From the NCBI GenBank assembly GCA_001513105.1, contig LFSH01000051.1, positions 1 to 33,994 on the forward strand: 33,994 bases of DNA. Direction: 5' to 3'. The stretch comes from Clostridiales bacterium DTU070. GTDB taxonomy: Bacteria > Bacillota > Clostridia > DSM-8532. The position numbers were made by a program, and so were the translations under genes. The notes below the pieces were generated by a model. The model had not been told where the DNA came from and made no database searches. It worked only from the letters and a program-made list of their open reading frames with translations. This document shows positions 8,326 through 15,557 of the stretch, piece by piece (position 1 is the stretch's first letter; every line of letters starts with the position of its first letter).

Positions 8326-8346
8326 TATCCTGCCTCTGTACATTTA

Positions 8347-8375
8347 TTGAAATTTACGGCATTTGATTCTATAAT
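8347..8375 (+). promoter_or_regulatory. Sigma-A promoter for the Cys-rich small protein
   Basis: TTGAAA (8347-8352), a 17-base spacer, and perfect TATAAT (8370-8375), ending 36 bases before the start codon. Confidence 0.8.
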
Positions 8376-8411
8376 CAGAGTATAAAGTTTAAATCCGGAG
8401 GTTTGAAACAG

Positions 8412-8603
8412 ATGGCTTGCGATTCAAAAGCTGTATGTACCTGTACATATCCCTGTTCGCGCCGCGGGAAATGCTGTGAGTGCGTGGCATATCACAGGAG
8501 AAGCGGTGAAGTGCCGGGATGCTTTTTCTCGAAAGACGGGGAAAGATCCTATGACCGTTCAATAGAAAACCTTTATAAAGATTACATGAAACGGGGTTAT
8601 TAA
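8412..8603 (+). CDS. Small cysteine-rich protein, DUF6485-like
   Basis: A 63-aa cytoplasmic protein with no signal or membrane segment. Cysteines fall at residues 3, 9, 11, 15, 21, 22, 24 and 36, with His28 nearby, in the pattern C-x5-C-x-C-x3-C-x5-CC-x-C. This strongly suggests metal (zinc or iron-sulfur) binding. The segment TYPCSRRGKCCECVAYHR resembles small clostridial proteins filed as DUF6485, from memory. Function is unknown. ATG 8412 follows GGAGG by 10 bases; an upstream TTG at 8403 is too close to that site. It has its own promoter and terminator, so it is independently expressed despite its size. Confidence 0.78.
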   Translation: MACDSKAVCTCTYPCSRRGKCCECVAYHRRSGEVPGCFFSKDGERSYDRSIENLYKDYMKRGY

Positions 8604-8605
8604 GG

Positions 8606-8640
8606 ATTAAGGCGGAGCTGAAGCTCCGCCTTAATTTTTA
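8606..8640. terminator. Terminator after the Cys-rich gene
   Basis: Perfect 13-bp stem (8606-8618 with 8623-8635), TGAA loop, then T-rich sequence on the plus strand. On the minus strand, downstream of the convergent exported-protein gene, the T-tract is weak. Confidence 0.85.
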
Positions 8641-8669
8641 ATATGCTTATATCCTTTTAACAGCTTAAT

Positions 8670-10199
8670 TTACGAGATAAGCTGCTTTGCAATTTCAAGG
8701 TAAGGCTCGTAATCTTCACCGCGGGGGACATACAGGTAAAGCTGGTAGGCCTTTGTACTGTCTTTTACCGGAATCCATGCATAAACCAGTTCAAAGGCAA
8801 CACTTTCGTTATTCAATGTTTCATACCGTTCAAGCAGATAGATTTCCGCACTGCCGATGCCTGTCCGGGCTGAATACAGCAGTTCCTTTACGGCGGCGTC
8901 CCTTGGGAACTTGTCATCCTTCAGCGATATCAGTGAATAATCCACTATGGTGAAACTGCCTGCCGAGCCGGGCAGCAGACCGGCCTTTTCGGGCTGGTAA
9001 AAGGTGAAGTAGAAATTATCGTAATAGGAATTATAGTAGCAATCGGCTTTATATGAAGCAGGCAGCAGTTTAAGAACTACCTCGTTATTGCCGTTTCTGT
9101 TCAGAAAGCGTATATCGGTAAGCCCTTCAATAATACCGTCGGCATAGGCGGGCAAATACAGGGTGCGCTCCATACTGAGTGTCCTGTCTGCAGAAATCCC
9201 GCCTGTTTTAAGGTCAACCCGGAACTTGTCATTATCGGTTGTTTCAATTGTTACAATGCTGTTTTCAACATCTACGACATAACTGCTTATTTCTCCTATC
9301 ATGGCCAGCAAGTTGACTTTTCCGTCCCTGGCCGTATACAGGTATTCATAATACGGTCCTGCAGGTATCCTGCGTTTTTGGCTGAAACTGAAACAGTCAT
9401 CGGTCAAAACCAGGTAACCAACCGAGTATGTCTCGTTATAGGTTTCAACCGAAAAATCCCTTAAATCCACAATGAGTATGAATTTTCCTTCAATACCTGC
9501 AAAAATTCTGTTCTCACTGTGAATAACAGGATTTATATGCACTCCTTCGCCGATATCTCCGCTTAATTCTGCAATAACCTTTTCCTGTGTACCGTCGGAA
9601 ATCACGACCTGGTTGTTTGACATGAACACAAAGTAATTGCTTTTGTAGCCTAAAATGGGTCCGGAGAAATCAGAGGGCTGCTGTGCATACCTGGGACTAA
9701 ACGGATACCCGGTCTCTCTTATTGAATTGTCCTGTTTATTCAGAACAATAAAGGTTAGTGTATCGGCGTCTGCAATTAATGAGTAACTGTTTCCGTCCTG
9801 CCTGTATATCGCGTTATAGGTTACTTCACCTGTTTCACCGCTGTTTTCAGACGTTTCTTCAGATTCCTGCCCCGGTTCTGGTGTTGGTGTTAAAGCCGGA
9901 GTGGGTTCAGGCGTTGGAGAAGGCGTGGGTGAGGGTGACGGTGTTGGTGTTGCCGAAACTGTTGGGCTTGGGGTTGGTTCATCGGTTGGAGATACTTCGG
10001 GTTCAGGTTCCGGTGAAGTTTGCGGTGCTTGGGTCGGCTGGGCATCAGGAGTTGGTGAAACCGATACTACGGTTTTGTCCGAACCCTTTCCCTTTGCCGG
10101 AGCCATCGACGAATTCCTCTTATCCAGAACTATTAGTACTGCAAGTATTACAGCCAAAATACAAGGGATAAGAACCACGATTCCAAGATTTCTTCTCAT
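8670..10199 (-). CDS. Membrane-anchored exported protein with Pro/Thr-rich linker, unknown function
   Basis: Predicted 509-aa cell-surface protein. Residues 6-26 form one hydrophobic segment after MRRN, acting as signal anchor. About residues 45-125 form a low-complexity linker of Ser/Pro/Thr/Glu repeats ([16 protein letters not shown]-like), typical of wall-spanning spacers. The remaining ~380 residues are rich in beta-strand-like and aromatic segments ([41 protein letters not shown]) and could be a propeller-like ectodomain; I recognise no family. ATG 10199 is preferred, with AAGGGTGG 8 bases upstream; GTG 10211 overlaps that site. It lies 160 bases downstream of the ABC ATPase gene on the same strand but has its own promoter, so a link to that cassette is possible but unproven. 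Confidence 0.8.
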   Translation of the reverse strand: MRRNLGIVVLIPCILAVILAVLIVLDKRNSSMAPAKGKGSDKTVVSVSPTPDAQPTQAPQTSPEPEPEVSPTDEPTPSPTVSATPTPSPSPTPSPTPEPTPALTPTPEPGQESEETSENSGETGEVTYNAIYRQDGNSYSLIADADTLTFIVLNKQDNSIRETGYPFSPRYAQQPSDFSGPILGYKSNYFVFMSNNQVVISDGTQEKVIAELSGDIGEGVHINPVIHSENRIFAGIEGKFILIVDLRDFSVETYNETYSVGYLVLTDDCFSFSQKRRIPAGPYYEYLYTARDGKVNLLAMIGEISSYVVDVENSIVTIETTDNDKFRVDLKTGGISADRTLSMERTLYLPAYADGIIEGLTDIRFLNRNGNNEVVLKLLPASYKADCYYNSYYDNFYFTFYQPEKAGLLPGSAGSFTIVDYSLISLKDDKFPRDAAVKELLYSARTGIGSAEIYLLERYETLNNESVAFELVYAWIPVKDSTKAYQLYLYVPRGEDYEPYLEIAKQLIS

Positions 10200-10308
10200 T
10201 GCCTCAACCACCCTTTATTAAATTCTTAAATGCGCTTTTTTCAATATAAATAAAAGCTGAAATCTGTGAAAATAACGTGGGGTTCCGGTAATTTCCCCAT
10301 ATATCTAA

Positions 10309-10337
10309 ATTATATAACATGATTCGACCGTAAACAA
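10309..10337 (-). promoter_or_regulatory. Promoter for the linker-containing exported protein
   Basis: On the minus strand TTGTTT (10337-10332), a 17-base spacer, and TATAAT (10314-10309), about 110 bases before the ATG at 10199. Confidence 0.6.
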
Positions 10338-10359
10338 TAAGGAAAACACTCGTCAAGCC

Positions 10360-11085
10360 TTACTGCCGCATCGTAAATATACGCTTGTAATTGTCTTCCC
10401 TGTAACCTGTTATTTCCATCAGGACAGATTTCAAATCCCTGTCGGACATCCTGATTTCGTCCATCTGCAAATCGGCTCTGATTCTTCCGTGCCGGAGTAT
10501 TATTACCCTGTCAATGAAGTTTTCAATTTCATCTGCCAGGTGGGTGGCAATCAGGATTGTTTCATTTCCTTTCAGGCTGGAGATCATGAGCTTTAAAAAA
10601 TCCCGGCGTGTAAACATGTCCTTGCCTGTGAACGGCTCATCCATCAGGATATATTCGGCTCCCCTGCAAAGGCCTGCCGCGATTTCAAGCTTGGTTTTCT
10701 GGCCATGGGAAAAGTTTTTTATTTTCTGTTTCATATCCAGCTCAAAATATTTTAAAAACCTGGTATATTTATCCATGTCAAACCCGGGTACGGTGTTTGA
10801 GAGAAACTCTCCGTACTCAAGAGGTTTCATCCACGGAAAAAAGCTTCCCTCGCAGGTTATGAATGCCATTTTGCCATACATTTTTTTAACCGGTTTTCCT
10901 TCAATCAACACTTTGCCTTCATTCAGTTCGCAAAGTCCCATGATCGCCTTTAGCAATGTGGTTTTTCCCGAACCGTTTTCCCCCAGTATTCCTACAATCT
11001 CTCCCTTGCTGATTGCAACAGACTCATTTTCAAGACCTGTCGCCGTGGTACCGTAATACTTCTTTACACCGATAACTTCAATCAT
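10360..11085 (-). CDS. ABC transporter ATP-binding protein of the GntR-linked cassette
   Basis: Cytoplasmic ATPase of 241 aa with a single nucleotide-binding domain. Walker A GENGSGKTT at about residue 35, signature FSHGQKTKL near 125 (first residues differ from LSGGQ), Walker B YILMDEPFTGKD near 145, and the switch histidine in ATHLADE near 180. It most resembles YtrB/EcsA-type ATPases that work with multi-span permeases lacking binding-protein partners. It starts 4 bases after the stop of the preceding gene, so it is co-translated with the exported protein and permease upstream. Substrate unknown. Confidence 0.9.
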   Translation of the reverse strand: MIEVIGVKKYYGTTATGLENESVAISKGEIVGILGENGSGKTTLLKAIMGLCELNEGKVLIEGKPVKKMYGKMAFITCEGSFFPWMKPLEYGEFLSNTVPGFDMDKYTRFLKYFELDMKQKIKNFSHGQKTKLEIAAGLCRGAEYILMDEPFTGKDMFTRRDFLKLMISSLKGNETILIATHLADEIENFIDRVIILRHGRIRADLQMDEIRMSDRDLKSVLMEITGYREDNYKRIFTMRQ

Positions 11086-11089
11086 AGTT

Positions 11090-12496
11090 TCACCTCTGTT
11101 CTATTCTGACCGATTCAAAAACCCTGTAGTAAGAGAGGTTTCCGGGCGATGTATCCGATGTATACAAATGCCTGTTATAATCATCCGCAGCATCTGTTAC
11201 AAGCTCTCCGGCATATACAGGAAGGGTAATGCCGTTTTTCGTCTCATAGGCATGTATCATGAAATGCCCCGGTGTAAGCCACGATGCGGAATATTTCATT
11301 ATTTCCTCCATGTTCCTGGTGAATGCCGCAATATAAAGCCTGTCGCCCCTTGATTCAATATCAAAGGGATATATTTCGCCGGTACTGTTTTTTTCTGTTC
11401 TATGCTTCAGGATCAGCCTGTTATCTTCATCAGCCATGATGCTTAATACAATGTACTTACTGAAGCCTTCTTCATTTGCGTATTTCAGGAAAATATTAAG
11501 ACAGTTGTCATTTATAAAACCCTGGTATTCCGGCAGGCCTTCCGTTGATGTAATTCCCGGAACCGCCAGTTCATCCATAAGATCTCCGCGCGTATTGTAA
11601 AGCCGGGCTTTAAATACACTGTTTTCGAACAGCAGCAATACCAAATTATCATTGACTGCTTCAAGCCCCGCTGCTTCGATGACCGGATCATCAAGGCTGA
11701 ATTCGGTGATTGTGTCCACAATACCCGGATATTCCGTTTCATCCCACCACCTGTAAAACTTAACTGCCTTATAAATGCCGTTGTGTCCCGAATACTCCTC
11801 CGGGCAGACAACTGAAAAATACAGTTCGTCATTCAGCACGGTCATTGCCAGTTTTGGAAGGGGTGCGGGGAAGGAGCCCGGGTTCAGGGAATAATCGGTA
11901 TATACACTCTGATATTCGACGTCGGATAAATACCTGTAGAACTCTATATCCATGCTGCTGTTTTCGTACCTCAATCCGGGGTCAAGGTAAAGGGAGGCCA
12001 GGTCAAAATCCGGGGCGGTGAAATCAGCAGGCCTTTTTGTTATTTTTACATGAATGTCTATACTGTCGGTAAAAACGGTACTTCTCCGGAGCGACGGGTT
12101 GTTTGCGGCAGGCATGTTTTTTTCCGGCTGTTCTTCTGTTTTTGCCCCCGGGGATATTTTATACTCAAACTGGTAATAGTAAACAAAATCATTGTGTATA
12201 ACAGCGTTTACCAGGTTCTGAGGCTTTTTCAATCCTGCAATATCGTCCTGGTGCTGGTAATAAAGGAAACTGCTCTCCAGCGTACCGTTTTTCAGCTCAA
12301 AGTACCTGCCGTGATACCTGTCCTCAAGATATCCCGAAATCACTATATCATTTAATACCGACCTGTCACCTTCCAAATCCCTGAGGAAAAATGTTGAGCT
12401 GTCTTTCCGGGCAGCCATAAAGCCGTATGTGAACACTGTTATCAAAACAGCGGGTATTGAAAAGACAAGGATTATATTTTTCACCAATCTGCCCAT
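11090..12496 (-). CDS. Exported/membrane-anchored protein inside the GntR-ABC operon, unknown family
   Basis: A 468-aa protein with one N-terminal hydrophobic segment (about residues 6-28, after MGRLVKN), then a large presumably extracytoplasmic region containing a short Pro/Asn/Glu-rich stretch near residue 120 and many aromatic, beta-strand-like segments. I recognise no family. ATG 12496 is chosen because GAAAGGA lies 8 bases upstream; ATGs at 12505 and 12529 fall on or before that site. It sits between a permease gene (20-base gap) and an ATPase gene (4-base gap), so it is probably a subunit or accessory sensor of that ABC system. Its general layout recalls the exported protein at 8670-10199, but I could not establish homology. 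Confidence 0.75.
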   Translation of the reverse strand: MGRLVKNIILVFSIPAVLITVFTYGFMAARKDSSTFFLRDLEGDRSVLNDIVISGYLEDRYHGRYFELKNGTLESSFLYYQHQDDIAGLKKPQNLVNAVIHNDFVYYYQFEYKISPGAKTEEQPEKNMPAANNPSLRRSTVFTDSIDIHVKITKRPADFTAPDFDLASLYLDPGLRYENSSMDIEFYRYLSDVEYQSVYTDYSLNPGSFPAPLPKLAMTVLNDELYFSVVCPEEYSGHNGIYKAVKFYRWWDETEYPGIVDTITEFSLDDPVIEAAGLEAVNDNLVLLLFENSVFKARLYNTRGDLMDELAVPGITSTEGLPEYQGFINDNCLNIFLKYANEEGFSKYIVLSIMADEDNRLILKHRTEKNSTGEIYPFDIESRGDRLYIAAFTRNMEEIMKYSASWLTPGHFMIHAYETKNGITLPVYAGELVTDAADDYNRHLYTSDTSPGNLSYYRVFESVRIEQR

Positions 12497-12515
12497 AAAT
12501 ACCATCCTTTCAGGC

Positions 12516-13298
12516 TTAAACAACGGCACTTTTCCTTATAAGTCTCAGGCTGTCGTACACAATGAATGCCGTTGCGAGAAACAATGCCGCGTTTAAAACA
12601 TGTATATGGCCGCTTTCATTCAGAACAGAAACGGTCATGGACCCTGTTCTGTGAACAAGCGAGAGTATTATTAAAGCAAGGTTCAGGATCACGGCCGCAA
12701 AACTCAAATACCTTTTGCTCCGCTCACAGATAACTGCATAGTATATAGTGCAAATCAGGCATATAAAAATTGCCAGTGAATTCAAAAAACTCTCAACCCC
12801 GAAGGGAAGTATCAGCCTGAAAAAATCCAGGCGGATAAAGGTAAGAAACAGGCCGTTGCTGGCAGGGCGCACGGCTGTTGATGCAAACCGCTGTGATAAA
12901 ATACGTCGGCAAAAAATGCCGTACCCCATCCAGGCACTTATTATTTGCGATGCCAGGAGGGTGAGAAAGCATACCGCGTAGGTTATAATCTTCGAAAAAT
13001 ATATGTATTCCCTTGGCGACGGCAGCGTAAGCAGCGTGTATATGCTTTTGCTTTCCGTGTAATTGGAATATGCATTGAAAACACAAAGCCCGCACACCGA
13101 AAAAAGGCATACAAGGAAAACTATAATGCAGCCCGAGTCTGAAAACAGGAATTCAAATCTTTCAAACCGGTTTGGATTGTAATTCATGCTTTTTACCAGG
13201 AGAACCTGCTGCAATGCAATCATAACAATGCAAATAACCAGGATGATCCTGTACAGGCTTCTGAACTCATGATTCACCAGGTAGTACAATTTCCTCAA
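12516..13298 (-). CDS. ABC transporter permease (ABC-2-like), GntR-linked
   Basis: Integral membrane protein of 260 aa with about six hydrophobic spans: near residues 18-35, 55-75, 95-120, 160-185, 195-210 and 230-245. The motif NYTESKSIYTLLTLPSPREY between spans 2 and 3 is typical of clostridial ABC-2-like permeases paired with YtrA-type regulators. TTG 13298 is taken as start because AAGGAG lies 8 bases upstream; GTG 13307 is in frame but only one base from that site. It is the second gene of the operon, 49 bases after the GntR gene. Confidence 0.78.
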   Translation of the reverse strand: MRKLYYLVNHEFRSLYRIILVICIVMIALQQVLLVKSMNYNPNRFERFEFLFSDSGCIIVFLVCLFSVCGLCVFNAYSNYTESKSIYTLLTLPSPREYIYFSKIITYAVCFLTLLASQIISAWMGYGIFCRRILSQRFASTAVRPASNGLFLTFIRLDFFRLILPFGVESFLNSLAIFICLICTIYYAVICERSKRYLSFAAVILNLALIILSLVHRTGSMTVSVLNESGHIHVLNAALFLATAFIVYDSLRLIRKSAVV

Positions 13299-13347
13299 GT
13301 CAACCACTCCTTAATGTATTACTCCAATAATACACCGATGCAAAAAA

Positions 13348-13725
13348 TTAAATTTCGTCCCATACCTCGCTGATTAAATCAATGGTCTGCTTAAATGTCA
13401 TATTGATATCCTTTGCGGCTTTAACAAAATGCGCAACAAGTTCTTTTGTAAACTCATTTCCAACGGCGGACAGGATTTTTTCATCCGTATATATTATGCT
13501 CCCTGAATTGCTGAGCGTTCTTACATAGCCTTCTTCTTCCATGAGCCTGTACGCTTTCTGAACAGTATTAGGATTGATTCCAAGCAATGCGGCAAGCTCT
13601 CTCCTGGACGGAAGCTCTTCGCCTGATTTCGCGGAGCCCGCCAGTATCTGCTTCTTCACGAATGAGGCTATCTGCACATATACAGGTTCCTTATTGTTCA
13701 GGTTAAGCCTGGTAAAATCAATCAA
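13348..13725 (-). CDS. GntR-family repressor, YtrA-like
   Basis: Cytoplasmic DNA-binding regulator of 125 aa. An N-terminal winged helix spans about residues 10-75 (PVYVQIASFVKKQILAG...LPSRRELAALLGINPNTVQKAYRLMEEEGY); only ~45 residues follow, too short for an effector domain, which is the YtrA subfamily pattern. In Bacillus, YtrA represses an adjacent ABC operon and is relieved by some cell-wall-active antibiotics; a similar role here is inferred. The start is TTG 13725, with GGTGGT 8 bases upstream. A palindrome covering the -10 region 25 bases upstream is a natural autoregulatory operator. Confidence 0.88.
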   Translation of the reverse strand: MIDFTRLNLNNKEPVYVQIASFVKKQILAGSAKSGEELPSRRELAALLGINPNTVQKAYRLMEEEGYVRTLSNSGSIIYTDEKILSAVGNEFTKELVAHFVKAAKDINMTFKQTIDLISEVWDEI

Positions 13726-13746
13726 ACGCTGTTCACCACCTTTAAA

Positions 13747-13770
13747 AGTATATTATATATATAATACACT
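13747..13770. promoter_or_regulatory. Palindromic operator of the GntR operon
   Basis: A 24-base near-perfect inverted repeat: AGTATA at 13747-13752 and TACACT at 13765-13770 around an alternating AT core. It overlaps the minus-strand -10 box. The AGTGTA/TACACT ends resemble the YtrA operator as I remember it. Confidence 0.7.
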
Positions 13771-13780
13771 TTGAGATCAA
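13752..13780 (-). promoter_or_regulatory. Promoter of the gntR-ABC operon
   Basis: Minus strand TTGATC (13780-13775), a 17-base spacer, and TATAAT (13757-13752). The predicted start near 13745 gives a leader of only ~20 bases. Confidence 0.8.
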
Positions 13781-13811
13781 GTGTTTTGCCAAATTGAAAT
13801 TATTCCTGGAA

Positions 13812-13876
13812 TGCCTAACTTCTTCAGGCGAAGAGAGTTTTCAGTATTTCATACCGGTTTTCAGGCATTTTTTGTA
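13812..13876 (+). other. Structured segment upstream of the ferredoxin gene
   Basis: ATGCCT at 13812-13817 can pair with AGGCAT near 13863-13868, which is followed directly by a T run. Inside, AACTTCTTC and GAAGAGAGTT form a ~9-bp hairpin with one bulge around AGGC. It resembles a terminator with a folded interior, but no plus-strand transcript obviously enters it. Confidence 0.35.
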
Positions 13877-13909
13877 GCCGGGGATACTGTCCGACAGCTT
13901 TTTCTGTAG

Positions 13910-13915
13910 TATAAT
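13910..13915 (+). promoter_or_regulatory. -10 box before the ferredoxin gene
   Basis: Perfect TATAAT about 50 bases upstream of the start; the -35 region (TGTCCG or CTGTCC near 13887-13893) is weak. Confidence 0.5.
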
Positions 13916-13963
13916 TTAATTGAAAATTCAAACTTCACCGGATGAACGGGAGGAGGTATGTTC

Positions 13964-14158
13964 ATGAGAGCTTTTGTTGACAAGGACACATGTATTGGCT
14001 GCGGCCTTTGCGCTGATTTATGCCCGGAAGTTTTTAGCATGGACGATGACGGAACAGCATCTGCAATAGATACCGAAATACCCGAGGATGCAGAGGATGC
14101 TGCAAAAGAAGCGGCAGATCAGTGCCCTGTACAGGCTATAACCATTGAAGAAGACTGA
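13964..14158 (+). CDS. Ferredoxin, single [4Fe-4S] type
   Basis: Cytoplasmic electron carrier of 64 aa. Cys10, Cys13 and Cys16 (CIGCGLC) plus Cys54 (DQCPV) make one cluster site; Cys20 is extra, and its usual disulfide partner in similar ferredoxins is absent. The acidic composition is typical of clostridial and Thermotoga-type small ferredoxins that serve hydrogenases and oxidoreductases. ATG 13964 is preferred over ATG 13958 because GGAGG is 7 bases upstream of the former and abuts the latter. The gene is monocistronic, with a terminator right after it, so its redox partner is not indicated by neighbours. Confidence 0.93.
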   Translation: MRAFVDKDTCIGCGLCADLCPEVFSMDDDGTASAIDTEIPEDAEDAAKEAADQCPVQAITIEED

Positions 14159-14165
14159 TACGTAA

Positions 14166-14207
14166 AAAAGAACCCTTTCAGATTACCCTGAAACGGGTTC
14201 TTTTTTT
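14166..14207 (+). terminator. Terminator after the ferredoxin gene
   Basis: AGAACCC-TTTCAG (14169-14181) pairs with CTGAAA-C-GGGTTCT (14188-14201) with one bulged base, followed by T residues to 14207. Confidence 0.92.
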
Positions 14208-14347
14208 ATGCCCGTTTATACTGTACCTTGAGAACGCAGGCAGTATCATACACCGGTATTTCTCCGGGAAGGTGCGGCCATGTTTGGCATAAACCCGGTA
14301 CCATTAATCATAACTATTTTAAGAAACATGATTTAAGGACAGGGAAT

Positions 14348-15427
14348 GTGAAGAAAAAAGGGGTTTCGGCTTCAAAAGTGGCCGCAGCATACATAGGCAC
14401 CGTTGTTGGTGCCGGATTTGCCACGGGACAGGAAGTGCTGCAGTTTTTCGCAAGGTTCGGTATTTCCGGGCTATGCGGTTTATTAATTGCCGCTGCACTT
14501 TTTATTGTATTCGGCTGGATAATAATGAAATCAGGCAGAATGCTGCATGCCAGGTCCCACCTCGAAATTATCCGCCATTCCGGCGGAAGGTTTCTCGGAA
14601 CGGTGATTGACGCAGTCATTACAGTATTTCTGTTTGGTACGTTTGCAGTTATGATTGCTGGAAACGGTGCATTATTTGAACAGCAGTTAAAACTTCCGGC
14701 AATGGCCGGTAACGCGATAATGGCCGTACTAACCGCGTTAACGGTATTGACAGGCATTAACGGCGTTATTAATTCAATAAGCTTTGTCGTGCCTTTTTTG
14801 CTTTCAACCGTAATGTTAACCAGTATTCTTTCAGCAGCCCGTTACCCGGTAAATCTTTGTTCGGTACCGTTGGCCGGCAGCCCGGACGGCTTGTTCAGCA
14901 ACTGGTTTCTTGCTGCAATATTGTATGTGTCGTATAATACCGTTGTTTCAATTGCAATACTTGCGCCTTTGGGGAATGAGGCTGAAGATGAAAAAGCTGT
15001 AAGGAACGGTGCACTGCTGGGCGGAGCAGGTCTTGGATTTGGAGCCGCGATGATTTTCCTGGCACTGTCAGGACAGATAACAAGTATTGAAAAACTTGAA
15101 GTTCCGATGATTTATATTGCGGGTGAAATATCACCGGTGCTTCAGGTTATATATTCCATTGTGCTGATTGCGGAGATATATACAACGGCCGTCAGTTCTC
15201 TGTACGGTTTTACGTCAAGAATTATTGACATGCAGAAAAAGCCTGTCAAGGGCAGATACATTGTGGCGGGTTCAACTGCTTTAGCCTTAATGTCAAGCCG
15301 CCTGGGGTTTTCCAACCTGGTCAGGTACCTGTACCCCTTTATAGGTTACTGCGGTTTGGTTGTTCTTACCGCCCTTGCCGGCAGGACTGTCAAAAACAGG
15401 ATTAACAGCAGCAGGAGCGGTTTATAG
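14348..15427 (+). CDS. YkvI-like multi-span membrane protein
   Basis: Integral membrane protein of 359 aa with about ten hydrophobic spans. The opening KVAAAYIGTVVGAGFATGQE, with glycines breaking the first helix, matches the YkvI family (COG3949), distantly related to LeuT/APC-fold transporters; substrate is not established. Other conserved-looking parts are the ILYVSYNTVVSIAILAPLG loop and the EIYTTAVSSLYGF span. GTG 14348 is chosen because AAGGA lies 8 bases upstream and the lysine-rich MKKKGVSASK start leads into span 1; an in-frame TTG at 14228 would add 40 residues of unlikely sequence. No clear terminator follows before the next promoter. Confidence 0.82.
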   Translation: MKKKGVSASKVAAAYIGTVVGAGFATGQEVLQFFARFGISGLCGLLIAAALFIVFGWIIMKSGRMLHARSHLEIIRHSGGRFLGTVIDAVITVFLFGTFAVMIAGNGALFEQQLKLPAMAGNAIMAVLTALTVLTGINGVINSISFVVPFLLSTVMLTSILSAARYPVNLCSVPLAGSPDGLFSNWFLAAILYVSYNTVVSIAILAPLGNEAEDEKAVRNGALLGGAGLGFGAAMIFLALSGQITSIEKLEVPMIYIAGEISPVLQVIYSIVLIAEIYTTAVSSLYGFTSRIIDMQKKPVKGRYIVAGSTALALMSSRLGFSNLVRYLYPFIGYCGLVVLTALAGRTVKNRINSSRSGL

Positions 15428-15441
15428 AAGCGAATTCTGTC

Positions 15442-15469
15442 TTGTATTTTGATTCAATTCATTTATAAT
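15442..15469 (+). promoter_or_regulatory. Promoter for the ABC exporter gene
   Basis: TTGTAT (15442-15447), a 16-base spacer, and perfect TATAAT (15464-15469), about 90 bases before the ATG. Confidence 0.65.
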
Positions 15470-15557
15470 GATATTAGTGTAGGTGTTTGATTATTCAGAC
15501 GGGAATCCTGTTATTCCATAACCGGTAATAAAATCATGACAAAAAGGTAGATGGCTG

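Noticed and set aside
9890-10080. Possible CRISPR or DNA repeat array
   Set aside because: The repetition is short, in frame and codes for the Pro/Thr-rich linker; there are no spacers.
9758-10221. Gly/Val-rich plus-strand frames
   Set aside because: They mirror the repetitive Pro/Thr/Ser linker codons of the exported protein on the other strand.
13760-13765. Plus-strand TATAAT in the gntR operator
   Set aside because: Arises from the palindrome; no plus-strand -35 at suitable spacing.
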